DNA of 64,000 nucleotides from Parvularcula marina (GCF_003399445.1 NZ_QUQO01000001.1:558001-622000); one strand, 5' to 3'. Counted from the stretch's first letter, positions 17,163-25,540 are shown. The notes: generated by a model not told the origin, from the letters alone. Translations and numbers: made by a program.

Positions 17163-18842
17163 TTAAATCTTCGCCGTTTCGAGATGAGAGCCTAATATCC
17201 ACTTAGCATCTGCCAAAGACCAAATGCCATTTTTTGCATAGTGATTTATAAGTTGTGTCCTTAGGGCAGGCGAGACAAAGAATCGGCAGGCGTTGATCAT
17301 GTGCATCTGAACACGAGTATCTTTGACAAGGAATTCATGCACTGCTGAGCTTGTGGCAAAAACTCCTTCTTCTGCGGCAATAGACATTCGCATAGCTAGC
17401 TGAACTTCAGGCGGCGTATTGGTCTCGATCAGTTGCATATGTTCATAGATGGACTTGTACAAGCTCACCATATTCTCATTATGCGCGGTTCCTCGCGCCA
17501 AGTCGTAGTAAGCTTTCTGAAGATAAGTTGCAGGTTGATTTCCGCAGACATCATTCAGATCTTCCTCTAACTGCTCATGACGACGCTTGAACTCCGCTTC
17601 ACCTGAATGGTATTTAGGGGATCGCAAACCCAGCACGAGTCTCGCCGCCAAGATGTTCGCCTTTCGGGCATTGTATGCGAGACTAAAACCACGAGCACCT
17701 CTATCACGAGGTTTTTCCCGAGAGAGAATTTCCAGCGCGCTGTCATGCTGTTCTATCAGTGTTACGAGGTTCTCATCTTTGATGAATGTGCCTGCCTCCC
17801 TCTGTATAAAGAAGTCTCTCTGTCTTGGCGAGACCAGCTCACGGCGCACAAGGTTGGAATTCTCAATGATATCTACTTTGTGATAGGAAATAATGTCATC
17901 CCGTAAGGACGAAATTACCTTGCTGAGACCAAAAGCATGTCTTGGTTCTAAGCGACTTTCTATGCACCAAGAGAATGACAGTAAGCGTAACATCTCGTCG
18001 CGCGATACCTTTTCTGGATAACGCCGACCGGCTGCGATCAAGTTCAGTATGTCACCAACAAGACCTGCATATTTTCGTTCGCTTAAGGAAGAAAAGGTAA
18101 AAAATCGTGGAATGGCATTTATGATGGTAGCGGAGCGGTCAATAACATTCTTTTCAAGGCCGCGCGAAAACAATCCCAAACCAGTTGATGCTGCGCCAGA
18201 AACTAAAAGCTTTCTTTCAGGCTCACCGACTTCCAGTTCTTGTACGTGGTATGCAGGCGCCTGTTGTAATTCAATTGCTGGATTAAATGTTTCTGACGGT
18301 AGGTTCTTCCTGACTTCAGCACGAAGCTTGGAGTCAAGCTGCATTTCAACGTTTTTCGTAGATCGAAAATGATCGAGAATTTCGGAGACGTTTTCTTCAA
18401 AACAACGAATAAGATTCGATTTTTCCGTGTTGGGAAAATCCAACTGCATTAGCCCTGTGGTAACAATCGAAATATCCTGATCCGCAAGCCATAAAATATA
18501 GCCTGGAAGCTCTCGCTGCCTGAAATTTTTGCCCTTTTTTTTAGGATTGAGGCCGCATCGTCGTTCTGAAAGATCTTGTTTCAAAGAGCTGGGTATTGAA
18601 GAAGCATCACAATCAGAAAAATCTTTAACTAAGGACTGTCCCAGAAAAGTCAGATAAGGAGCGAATTGGGAATACCACAAATATAGATTGCCTTTTACAT
18701 GATAAAAGTCATAGCCTAATTTTTCACTTATTTCATCAGTAGACTGAAAAAGTATCCTTCTAAACTTGTGCCGCGCACGATGATTCATTTCCCCGTATCG
18801 CTTCGCCCAATCGGACTGAAACCTCTTAATTTTGTTATCCAT
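17163..18842 (-). CDS. Hypothetical protein, 559 residues
   Basis: No family recognised. The protein is soluble, mostly helical and without signal peptide or membrane segments. The N-terminal half has KNFRQRELPGYILWLADQD; the C-terminal half (residues about 410-545) reads like helical repeats (YLQKAYYDLARGTAHNENMVSLYKSIYEHM). A glycine-rich SGAASTGLGLFSRG near residue 214 is not a P-loop. Codon use is AT-richer than in the chromosomal flanks. It sits alone on the minus strand between two gene pairs and is followed upstream by a repeat protein on the same strand, 46 bases away. It may be cargo of defence or maintenance type. Confidence 0.5.
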   Translation of the reverse strand: MDNKIKRFQSDWAKRYGEMNHRARHKFRRILFQSTDEISEKLGYDFYHVKGNLYLWYSQFAPYLTFLGQSLVKDFSDCDASSIPSSLKQDLSERRCGLNPKKKGKNFRQRELPGYILWLADQDISIVTTGLMQLDFPNTEKSNLIRCFEENVSEILDHFRSTKNVEMQLDSKLRAEVRKNLPSETFNPAIELQQAPAYHVQELEVGEPERKLLVSGAASTGLGLFSRGLEKNVIDRSATIINAIPRFFTFSSLSERKYAGLVGDILNLIAAGRRYPEKVSRDEMLRLLSFSWCIESRLEPRHAFGLSKVISSLRDDIISYHKVDIIENSNLVRRELVSPRQRDFFIQREAGTFIKDENLVTLIEQHDSALEILSREKPRDRGARGFSLAYNARKANILAARLVLGLRSPKYHSGEAEFKRRHEQLEEDLNDVCGNQPATYLQKAYYDLARGTAHNENMVSLYKSIYEHMQLIETNTPPEVQLAMRMSIAAEEGVFATSSAVHEFLVKDTRVQMHMINACRFFVSPALRTQLINHYAKNGIWSLADAKWILGSHLETAKI

Positions 18843-18888
18843 CGAGATTTGTCGGGCGTTACAACGCCATCCCTACTAGGCTAGATTT

Positions 18889-19596
18889 CTAGGGAGTTGG
18901 GTCACGGTAAGGAGACTCAGAATTAACTGGTACAACTTGCTTATCTTCGAGATACCATTCTTGATTTTCAACAGCCCCTGTCTTTCCGTTCCTTTCGATG
19001 ATCGCAGGACCATCTTCTCGATGGCATTTTCCGTCGCGGCACCACATCTCATATTCCACGACATAAAGCCCCCGGATGTACTGCGGGGCATTCTTTCGAT
19101 CAGCTTTCCCATGCTGATACCAACTTTGAACGAGCGGAAAGCGTGTCTCTCGATCCCATTCAATCCGGGCTGCGGCATCAGCGCGATGTAACAATCCATT
19201 CTGGAAATAACCTTCCATCCAGACAAAACTACTGTCCCATTCATCGTATCTCAGAATGGCTGGATCATCCACTCGATGCAGTTTTCCGTTCTGATACCAT
19301 GCTTCCAAGTGTACTGCGCCGTCTTCCTTTTTACGAACTATGACTGCAGGTCCGCCTTCGCGATGGATAACACCATCTTTCATCCAAACTTCTTGCTGAA
19401 AATCCTCTTCATCTTCGAGGTTCATATAGAACTCATAGGGGTCCTCAATACCGCCCACCGGGCCGTAGCTGACTTTATAGCTGAACTCCTCACGTAACTC
19501 TTTCATCTCTTGAGAGATTACTACGTATACAGATGTTTTGTCAAGTTTCGGAAAATCCGAACGGATTCCGAATGCTCCTGAATGCACCCTCTGCAA
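18889..19596 (-). CDS. WxxxGxxHRxxGPA repeat protein (MORN/YwqK-like)
   Basis: A 235-residue protein with five degenerate copies of a unit of about 30-35 residues: WMKDGVIHREGGPAVI, WYQNGKLHRVDDPAIL, YFQNGLLHRADAAARI, WYQHGKADRKNAPQYI and WCRDGKCHREDGPAII. These resemble MORN/YwqK-type repeats, found in antitoxin-like and structural proteins. An internal ATG at 19506 (MKELREEF) is an alternative start; the first 30 residues look less constrained. It lies just upstream of the 559-residue unknown gene on the same strand, so the two may form a pair. Its partner and role are unknown. Confidence 0.6.
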   Translation of the reverse strand: MQRVHSGAFGIRSDFPKLDKTSVYVVISQEMKELREEFSYKVSYGPVGGIEDPYEFYMNLEDEEDFQQEVWMKDGVIHREGGPAVIVRKKEDGAVHLEAWYQNGKLHRVDDPAILRYDEWDSSFVWMEGYFQNGLLHRADAAARIEWDRETRFPLVQSWYQHGKADRKNAPQYIRGLYVVEYEMWCRDGKCHREDGPAIIERNGKTGAVENQEWYLEDKQVVPVNSESPYRDPTP

Positions 19597-19658
19597 GGCT
19601 CATTTTGTCGACATCACAGTGACCGGGCCGGTCCTTTCAACACCGAAAGGCAAAGCAG

Positions 19659-20072
19659 ATGACTACGAGAATGCATGGCTCAGGAGAGCCGATTCCGAAC
19701 TTCCTCCCCTTCATAGGGCAGAAGAACTTCGCAGCCGCCGTCGCAACATTGCTCATCATGAAGGATGCGCCACGGGGCGAAGCTCTTCTGGACTGGGTCG
19801 TGAATCTTTTAAGAGACGAGGCCAGTTCCGTCTTCAAGCTCGAAGGCGGCGTGTATGTCTTGAGCGACTTCGTCGAAGATTTCTCGGATTCTCCGGGCGA
19901 ATGGCTGAGTAGCTACCTCGACTGGGCTTGGGAGCAGCCTTCGCTTAATCCGAGTCTCAGAACACAGGCGAAGCTCAGCGTGCTATTCCTCGCTTGCGCC
20001 ATCGCATTCCCGGAAGAGTTTCGTCGCCTTGTTGATGATTTCGACCGCTGGCAATTTGGCCTGAGCGCATAA
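19659..20072 (+). CDS. Hypothetical protein, 137 residues
   Basis: Starts at an ATG preceded by AAAGGCAAAGCAG. No family recognised. It is a soluble helical protein with FAAAVATLLIMKDAPRGEALLDWVVNLL and EWLSSYLDWAWEQPSLNP, and an aromatic-rich C-terminus. It is the first of a plus-strand run of small genes leading to the coupling-protein ORFs, so it may belong to the mobilisation module. Confidence 0.5.
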   Translation: MTTRMHGSGEPIPNFLPFIGQKNFAAAVATLLIMKDAPRGEALLDWVVNLLRDEASSVFKLEGGVYVLSDFVEDFSDSPGEWLSSYLDWAWEQPSLNPSLRTQAKLSVLFLACAIAFPEEFRRLVDDFDRWQFGLSA

Positions 20073-20248
20073 TAATCGAGAGGATGGACGGCCTTGGTCG
20101 ATCCATCCTCTTCGAGTTTCCCGGGACGAGAGACGCTCATTTGCCTTAGCCGGTGTCCCAGCACTGCCTTACCCCGGAAATGGCTGTGCGTCCCATCCAT
20201 CTTTGGGCGGGAGAATGGATTTCCGGATCATCAAATGAGGATGGAAAA

Positions 20249-20395
20249 ATGACTTCCACTAACGACCACTGGACCCGCCAAGGCCAGAATGATGCCTCAC
20301 GCAATCAAGGCCAGCGTTCACCTAGCACCTTGCCAGACTGGCAATCGCGCCAAGCCTATCAAAGCGGCTACAATAACCAGAAAAACGGCAAATAA
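20249..20395 (+). CDS. Small polar protein, 48 residues
   Basis: Starts at the ATG at 20249 with GAGGA placed 7 bases upstream; the same frame is open further 5' but without a good start. The protein is MTSTNDHWTRQGQNDASRNQ and continues rich in Gln, Asn and Ser. It is low-complexity and probably disordered. No family is known to me. Confidence 0.45.
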   Translation: MTSTNDHWTRQGQNDASRNQGQRSPSTLPDWQSRQAYQSGYNNQKNGK

Positions 20396-20500
20396 GACAG
20401 TAATGAATTGGTCCTCCGTATATGGAGGGCGGCAGGGATGCGGCCTTAGCGTTCCTGCCAAAACCGCAATACCTCAGCCAGCTATCGCTGAGTAAGAACC

Positions 20501-20582
20501 GCGGACAGGCACCCAGAATTTTTATCCATAATAGAGTTTCAAGGCATCGCCTTGAGCGCACGGGAAATCTGCGCCTGTCCGC
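20501..20582. ncRNA. Long-stem folded element with nested hairpin
   Basis: GCGGACAGGC (20501-20510) is perfectly complementary to GCCTGTCCGC (20573-20582). Between them TCAAGGC and GCCTTGA (20539-20555) form a perfect 7-bp hairpin with an ATC loop. Upstream, CTCAG/CTGAG around 20472-20492 may add a third stem. It occupies the 225-base gap before the zinc-finger-like small ORF, whose start is 39 bases downstream. It could be a leader regulating that gene, an independent RNA or part of a transfer origin. Confidence 0.45.
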
Positions 20583-20620
20583 CCCTTCAAAAAACTCTGT
20601 AATCAGAAGGACGGAATAGC

Positions 20621-20833
20621 ATGACGTGTACATCACGTGCTTATCCCAAACAACAAGACTGGACGTTGGTGACGCCGCAGGCGTCACGGGTCCATCCGCG
20701 CCACTGGTGCCATCGCTGCGGGGGTGTCGGTCGGTACTCCCCCTATATCGTGAGCATCAACACGCGGGACATTGAAGGCTTTGCGTGCTGTCCGGCATGT
20801 AAAGGTAACGGCCTGCGGCCCTACGCTCTCTAA
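20621..20833 (+). CDS. Small zinc-finger-like protein (CxxCxGxG repeats)
   Basis: A 70-residue protein. It contains CHRCGGVGRY (Cys34 and Cys37) and CCPACKGNG, the paired CxxCxGxG form of the DnaJ-type zinc-binding domain reduced to two half-sites, so one zinc ion is likely bound. No other domain is present. It is preceded by a strongly folded region and lies in the run of small genes before the coupling protein. Its partner is unknown. Confidence 0.6.
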   Translation: MTCTSRAYPKQQDWTLVTPQASRVHPRHWCHRCGGVGRYSPYIVSINTRDIEGFACCPACKGNGLRPYAL

Positions 20834-20914
20834 ATAATCCCTACAAAGAAAGAACTCTTGCCCGGATCGTCGCGTGATGGTCCGGGCAATCAAACCCCGA
20901 ATGGATAATCTATC

Positions 20915-21364
20915 ATGACTGAAACACGAAAAAATCACACAAACTCTCAGGCAGAAGCTATCCTGCAATCCGTCACCCAGCAACACCGCTCGCCAAAGCG
21001 TATGATATTGCTTGCGGGGGCGGCGCTACTGGCTCTGGAACTCTTCGCGCCGAATAATGTCAAACCCACAACAATATTTGGTAAGGCATACGGACGGATA
21101 ATTGAAGGACAGGGGAAATCTTCTCGGTCGGTTATGGCCTGTGCAATTGAGATAGACCGATTGGTCGAGCGGCTCGGTGAAGCCAAGCGGAACCGATCAC
21201 AAGCGCTTGGAAATTGTACTGTCAGTACACTACTTGACTTTCTGGAGCCCGGAGCGGGCCAACAGACCAATGCTATTTGTCAGCAAATGGTGCGGGACAA
21301 ATTTGATCCTGATATTCTTGAGATTGAACGGGCCTTGAACAAAGCCAAGGAATGCCTCGACTGA
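20915..21364 (+). CDS. Single-pass membrane protein of the mobilisation module
   Basis: A 149-residue protein with one transmembrane helix at about residues 29-46 (RMILLAGAALLALELFAP) after a polar N-terminus. The C-terminal about 95 residues are probably periplasmic and contain four cysteines (ACAIEIDRL, GNCTVSTLL, ICQQMV, KECLD). The stop overlaps the next start (TGATG at 21362-21366). As the coupling-protein ORFs downstream lack membrane helices, this protein might anchor them; that is inference. Confidence 0.5.
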   Translation: MTETRKNHTNSQAEAILQSVTQQHRSPKRMILLAGAALLALELFAPNNVKPTTIFGKAYGRIIEGQGKSSRSVMACAIEIDRLVERLGEAKRNRSQALGNCTVSTLLDFLEPGAGQQTNAICQQMVRDKFDPDILEIERALNKAKECLD

Positions 21365-21612
21365 TGGCCGGGCATGAATTCGACGGCACGTCCTTTGCCA
21401 AGCATTATCACGGCATGGAGATTGGGGGAGCGGTGGCGAGCCGCTCCTTCGAGACAGCCCGCAGCGCCCATGTGGCCGAGCCTGCGACTTCTGCAGAAAC
21501 CCAATCAGCGGCGGACGGCGCACCTGCCGCCCGTCCGGCTTCGATCAGCCGGGCCGAACGGTCACTCTCACATGACCGTGGTCCGAGCCTGCAACCTGAA
21601 CTGACATTATAG
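21364..21612 (+). CDS. Small Ala-rich protein, 82 residues
   Basis: Starts at the ATG at 21364, overlapping the upstream stop (TGATG). The N-terminus is MAGHEFDGTSFAKHYHGMEI; the remainder is rich in Ala, Ser, Glu and Pro and probably disordered. It ends 9 bases before the coupling-protein ORF, and GGGGTTAGAG precedes that start. The tight spacing suggests co-translation with the mobilisation genes. No family recognised. Confidence 0.5.
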   Translation: MAGHEFDGTSFAKHYHGMEIGGAVASRSFETARSAHVAEPATSAETQSAADGAPAARPASISRAERSLSHDRGPSLQPELTL

Positions 21613-21621
21613 GGGTTAGAG

Positions 21622-22506
21622 ATGACGGCACCGCTCCGTGGACGAAATAATAAATCGATCAGCGAAGCGGCCACCGCAAAGTGGGCTGAGGCGGACCTCG
21701 TTTCGGCCCATTCTTATGTGGATGGCCAGATCTGGCTTGGGACGATCCCGCAGCCAACTGATGAAGCTAATGCTCTGATTGAAGATATACGCGCCTTTGT
21801 GGATCGCCTTAATGAGACCGAGACGCTGAACCCGGCATGGCGGGACGCACGTCTGCGTGAGGCAGAAGTGTATTGCGAGAAGCTGGAACGGACAGGCTAT
21901 CAGCCAATTGGCGTCGGCCCTAATGAGGATCGGCATGGCGTGTTGCTGGCTGCGACGCGGTCAGGAAAGCTGACCTCAATTCTCGCCCAGAACCTCATGA
22001 ACTATGCCGGATCGGTGCTCGCGAGCGATAGCAAAGGCGAGCTGGCACGGCTCTTCGCCAACCGCCGGGGGCATGGATCAGAACATTGTGACGGACTCGG
22101 GCAGCAAGTTCATGTGATTGATCCGTACCGGGTCAGTAGCGTCAGTGAAGACCTCTATGCGGGGTTTAACCCGCTGCAGGATCTTCACCCCGATGATCCA
22201 CTCTTAATCGAAAAGGCAGCATCGATTGCGGATATGCTGATTATTCGCGGCGATCCAAAGAACGTGCACTTCGATGATAATGCACGGATTTTCGTCAAAG
22301 CGGTCATTCTCTTCGTTGTCTACGAATACCAAGACCTGCCCCAGTACAAGAACCTGCTGACTGTACGCGACCTGATCGTGAATGGTGCGCGGGCGCAGAT
22401 GGAGGCAGACTTTGCTGCGCGTGAGGCCGCAACGGGCGAGACGATCACGGATCGCCCCAGCGCGTTCATGTACCTGCTTGATCTTATGAAGGAGTATCAA
22501 GAATGA
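21622..22506 (+). CDS. Coupling protein (VirD4/TraG-like), N-terminal half with Walker A
   Basis: A 294-residue product. GVLLAATRSGKLTSILAQNL (about residues 106-122) is the Walker A region of a type IV coupling protein, followed by GSVLASDSKGELARLFANRRG, VHVIDPYRVS and FNPLQDL, all typical of TraG/VirD4. The motif ends GKL rather than GKT/S and begins with Ala, so it is degenerate. The usual N-terminal membrane helices are absent. The ORF ends at a TGA within an ATGA that starts the second half in another frame. In relatives the two halves are one chain of about 640 residues. See the next entry. Confidence 0.8.
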   Translation: MTAPLRGRNNKSISEAATAKWAEADLVSAHSYVDGQIWLGTIPQPTDEANALIEDIRAFVDRLNETETLNPAWRDARLREAEVYCEKLERTGYQPIGVGPNEDRHGVLLAATRSGKLTSILAQNLMNYAGSVLASDSKGELARLFANRRGHGSEHCDGLGQQVHVIDPYRVSSVSEDLYAGFNPLQDLHPDDPLLIEKAASIADMLIIRGDPKNVHFDDNARIFVKAVILFVVYEYQDLPQYKNLLTVRDLIVNGARAQMEADFAAREAATGETITDRPSAFMYLLDLMKEYQE

Positions 22507-23537
22507 CCGGAGTCATTGCAGGTGCCGCACAGAACCTTCTCGACATGTCAGACCGGGAACGTGGCTCAATCCTCTCTACGGTAAGGCGGAATCTCGAATT
22601 CCTTGAGTTACCCGTATACAGACGTATTTTTGCCCACTCCACCTTTAATATCCATGACTTGAAGAATGATCCGCAAGGCATGAGTCTTTTCCTCTGCCAG
22701 CCGCCGCATAAGATGACGCAGGGCAGCAGGTTTCTCCGCGTGGTGGTGGGTGAGGCATTCAGTGCTCTCTATGAGTCACTAAATCCACCCGCCACAGGGC
22801 ATCCTGTGCTTTGCTTGCTGGATGAGGCGGCAGTCTTGAAACATATGCAGGTGCTGGAGGATGCTGCTGGTTATGCCGCAGGCTTCGGGGTGAAGCTCTG
22901 GACGGTCTGGCAGGATTTGCCGCAGCTAAAACGGATTTATCCGCATAGCTACGAGACGTTTCTCAATAATGCAGGGTGGATACAGGCGTTCGGCGTGAGT
23001 GATGTCACAACAACGGAATATCTCTCTAAGCGCATCGGGCAGACGGAACTCCGGCAGTTTGTCACCTCGACCAGCACGCAGCATAGCACCTCCACCAGCA
23101 ATCCGAGTGACGGCCAGCGGATGCGCAGCGTTCTGTCCATGCGCGGGGCAGCAACCGCGCTGCTGAATGACCAAGGATTCTCAAACAGCCTGTCTGTGAC
23201 CACGAATGAGAACGAGCAAATCAAGACTTCCCCTCTCATTCAGCCGGATGAAATCGACAGGCACTTTTCGAGAGAAGAGCAAAATCAGATTCTTCTTCTC
23301 AAGGGTAAGCCCGCTATGGCGATTGATCGTCTGAACTATTTCGAAGGCGGACGGTTTTTAGGAAAGTTTGATCCGGATCGTCCGCCCTATTGGACGAAAG
23401 AGGAAGCAGCCATTGAAGCTGCGAAGCGTGATGCTGCGCAGCAGGTAGTGAACAAGCAGCTTCTGGCCAAAGCGTCCACATGGCTCAAAACCGCCTCAAG
23501 GGATCTGGACAAAGCCCTGAAGATCAAAAAATCTTGA
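22503..23537 (+). CDS. Coupling protein (VirD4/TraG-like), C-terminal half with Walker B
   Basis: A 344-residue product whose start MTGVIAGAAQNLLDMSDRER corresponds to the middle of a normal TraG. Walker B is at PVLCLLDEAA (residues 101-110), followed by GVKLWTVWQDLPQLKRIY and NNAGWIQAFGVSD, standard TraG/VirD4 motifs. The ATG at 22503 has a well-placed AAGGAG (22489-22494, 8 bases upstream) and overlaps the stop of the first half, so it should be translated efficiently. Either this is a genuine two-chain ATPase with the nucleotide site split between chains, or a one-base indel happened to leave a good start. The C-terminal tail is Lys-rich. Confidence 0.8.
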   Translation: MTGVIAGAAQNLLDMSDRERGSILSTVRRNLEFLELPVYRRIFAHSTFNIHDLKNDPQGMSLFLCQPPHKMTQGSRFLRVVVGEAFSALYESLNPPATGHPVLCLLDEAAVLKHMQVLEDAAGYAAGFGVKLWTVWQDLPQLKRIYPHSYETFLNNAGWIQAFGVSDVTTTEYLSKRIGQTELRQFVTSTSTQHSTSTSNPSDGQRMRSVLSMRGAATALLNDQGFSNSLSVTTNENEQIKTSPLIQPDEIDRHFSREEQNQILLLKGKPAMAIDRLNYFEGGRFLGKFDPDRPPYWTKEEAAIEAAKRDAAQQVVNKQLLAKASTWLKTASRDLDKALKIKKS

Positions 23538-23562
23538 CATTTAGTCAGTATAGGAATATATT
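23534..23562 (+). promoter_or_regulatory. Near-consensus sigma-70 promoter for recombinase operon
   Basis: TTGACA (23534-23539), a 17-base spacer, then TATATT (23557-23562). The -35 hexamer is perfect and the -10 matches 5 of 6 bases. The -35 overlaps the stop codon of the coupling-protein ORF. It would drive the 104-residue ORF and the large serine recombinase. Confidence 0.7.
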
Positions 23563-23578
23563 CATACTCTTGGGTGGA

Positions 23579-23893
23579 ATGATGGGTAAGGAACAAAAAA
23601 CAGCAAACAACAAACAGACTGGCCTTTCGGTCAGTTTCGACTTCGAAACTTACGCCCACCATATCAAAGACCTTGATCTGAGTGAGGAAGAGGCTCGCCA
23701 GCTTCTCGCCATGTGGTTTAACGTCGTCGTCCAGTTAGTAGATCTGGGCTGGGGGATTCACCCGATTCAGCAAAGCTGTGGACAGATCATAGAAACTGCT
23801 TGTGAGCGGCCTGCTGGCGATTCGGATGTGCTACTCTCAGAAGAGATAATCACTGCGATTAACAGCGAAGAGCATAGGAGGGCTGACGAATGA
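23579..23893 (+). CDS. Recombinase-associated small protein
   Basis: A 104-residue protein from the ATG at 23579 (MMGKEQKTANNKQ); a longer frame begins inside the coupling-protein ORF and upstream of the promoter, so it is unlikely. It contains LSEEEARQLLAMWFNVVVQLVDLGWGIHPIQQSCG, a segment I associate with small ORFs that precede serine recombinases in alphaproteobacterial elements. It overlaps the recombinase start by ATGA (23890-23893). A role in recombination directionality or recombinase control is possible but unproven. Confidence 0.65.
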   Translation: MMGKEQKTANNKQTGLSVSFDFETYAHHIKDLDLSEEEARQLLAMWFNVVVQLVDLGWGIHPIQQSCGQIIETACERPAGDSDVLLSEEIITAINSEEHRRADE

Positions 23894-25464
23894 CCACACA
23901 CTTACAATCAGTGACTGCCACGGCCCATGCACTCTTATATTGTCGCGTCTCAACAACCAAGCAACGGATTGTTGGTCACGGTCTGGACGGACAAGAGCTG
24001 AATTGCCGCACCTATGCCGCAGCAAAAGGCTATGACGTAGCTGCTGTCTTCCCGGATGATGTGTCGGGCGGCGGGGATTATATGAAGCGCCCCGGCTTGG
24101 TAGCTATGCTTGCTTATATCGATGCCCATCCGGGCACGCGATTTGTCGTGGTCGTTGATGACCTTAAGCGTATAGCTCGGGATGTAGCCTATCACCTCAA
24201 GTTACGATCTGAACTTGAGCAGCGCGGCGTCAGCATGGAATCGCCGAATTTCCGCTTCGAAGACACACCGGAAGGGCGATTTAACGAAACCATTCAAGCT
24301 GCCAGCGGTGAACTTGAGCGAGAGCAAAACCGTCGTCAGGTCATGCAAAAAATGCGTGCACGGATTGAAGCGGGATACTATTGCCGCGCCAAGGCCATTG
24401 GCTATCGATATGAGAATGTACCCGGTCATGGCAAAATGCTCGTCCCTGACGAGCCGAATGCCTCCCTGATCCGGGAAATCTTTGAAGGGTTTGCCGCTGG
24501 CCGCTTTGAGACGGCGGCAGAAGTCGCGCGGCATTTGCGCGAGCAGCCCACGGTTTCGGATTCCATGACGCGGGGCCGCGCCACGAATATTCTGCGCCGG
24601 GCTCTCTACGCCGGATATATCAACCTGCCATCATGGGGCATTCACATGCAGAAAGGGCTGCATAAGCCGCTGGTGAGCCTGACACTGTGGCAGCAGGTGC
24701 AGGATAGGCTTGATGGCCGCGCCAACCGCCCAGCGCGTGGTGATCTGCATGAGGACTTCCCTTTGCGGAATTTTGTCGCTTGCGAGTGCTGCGGCTCTGC
24801 CATGACACCCGGATGGTCAAAGGGGCGGAATAGACTCTATGGCTACTATACCTGCCAGACGAAAGGCTGTGACTTCCGGGGCAAGTCTATCCGTAAGGAG
24901 AAGATAGAAGCCGCTTTCGGCTCGCTCGTTCACGAGCTGACGCCTGCGCCGGAATTACTCTCGACTACAAGAGCCATGTTCACGGATGTCTGGCAGGTAC
25001 GAGCAGCACAGTTAAAAGCGATTCAAACTGAGCTGTCGGAAAAATTGAAGGCAACGGAAAAGCGGATTGCAGCGCTGATTGACCGCCTGATCGCCGCAAC
25101 AAACAGCACCGTTGTGAAAGCCTATGAAGGGGAAATCGCCAAGCTGGAGCACGAAAAGCGGCTGATGAGCGAGCGCCAAGCGAACGCTCTTGAACCGCAA
25201 AAATCATTCGGAGAATGCTTCGGGCTGGCTATGGCTTTTGCCTCAAAGCCTTGGATTCTCTGGGAGAAAGGCGGGTTTGAGCATAAGCGCCTACTGCTGA
25301 GGCTCTCAGTACCCGGCACGATTACCTACACACGTGAAAACGGGTTCTTGAACCCGGAATTTTCCTTACCATTCAAACTGTTAGGAGGAATGAACTTGGA
25401 AACTGAAAAGATGGTGCGGGCGGCGGGACTCGAACCCGCACGGCCAAAGGCCTCGAGATTTTAA
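23890..25464 (+). CDS. Large serine recombinase / integrase
   Basis: A 524-residue integrase of the large serine type. The catalytic Ser21 lies in LLYCRVSTTKQ. The N-terminal resolvase domain has VVVVDDLKRIARDV and GELEREQNRRQ; the recombinase domain follows (GYRYENVPGHGKMLVPDEPNASLIREIFEGFAAGR). A zinc ribbon has ACECCGSAM and YTCQTKGCDF, and a coiled coil (LKATEKRIAALIDRLIAATN) comes next. The last 17 residues (MVRAAGLEPARPKASRF) and the stop are encoded by the antisense strand of tRNA-Leu, so the integrated form carries a tail supplied by the host attachment site. It should integrate and excise the element at the tRNA-Leu 3' end. Confidence 0.93.
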   Translation: MTTHLQSVTATAHALLYCRVSTTKQRIVGHGLDGQELNCRTYAAAKGYDVAAVFPDDVSGGGDYMKRPGLVAMLAYIDAHPGTRFVVVVDDLKRIARDVAYHLKLRSELEQRGVSMESPNFRFEDTPEGRFNETIQAASGELEREQNRRQVMQKMRARIEAGYYCRAKAIGYRYENVPGHGKMLVPDEPNASLIREIFEGFAAGRFETAAEVARHLREQPTVSDSMTRGRATNILRRALYAGYINLPSWGIHMQKGLHKPLVSLTLWQQVQDRLDGRANRPARGDLHEDFPLRNFVACECCGSAMTPGWSKGRNRLYGYYTCQTKGCDFRGKSIRKEKIEAAFGSLVHELTPAPELLSTTRAMFTDVWQVRAAQLKAIQTELSEKLKATEKRIAALIDRLIAATNSTVVKAYEGEIAKLEHEKRLMSERQANALEPQKSFGECFGLAMAFASKPWILWEKGGFEHKRLLLRLSVPGTITYTRENGFLNPEFSLPFKLLGGMNLETEKMVRAAGLEPARPKASRF

Positions 25465-25497
25465 GTCTCGTGTGTCTACCAATTCCACCACGCCCGC
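25412..25497 (-). tRNA. tRNA-Leu (anticodon UAA), element attachment site
   Basis: Read on the minus strand it starts GCGGGCGTGGTGGAATTGG, with acceptor stem GCGGGCG/CGCCCGC, the anticodon loop ACTTAAAAT giving UAA, a long variable arm (GGCCTTTGGCC), a T arm with GGTTCGAGTCC and an encoded CCA at 25414-25412. The long variable arm identifies it as class II. It remains complete after element integration, with its 3' end towards the recombinase gene, whose stop codon lies within it. Confidence 0.97.
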
Positions 25498-25540
25498 GTG
25501 GATAGCGCTTCTGCGCAGTTCTGCGCGGCGGCGCAAGCTA

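Larger units (their letters stand above)
5700..25464 (+). mobile_element. Integrative mobilizable element at tRNA-Leu
   Basis: About 19.7 kb of genes unlike the flanks. It carries a MobC-like protein, a relaxase, a split VirD4/TraG-like coupling protein and a large serine recombinase at the right end, whose last codons and stop fall inside a tRNA-Leu gene. No VirB/Trb channel genes are present, so the element would need a helper conjugation system. Cargo is mostly unknown or defence-like. The right boundary is set by the tRNA. The left boundary is only estimated: it lies between the TBDR operators (5674) and the small ORF before mobC, and I found no tRNA-fragment repeat there. Serine recombinases can use core sites of only a few bases, so such a repeat may be invisible by eye. 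Confidence 0.75.
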
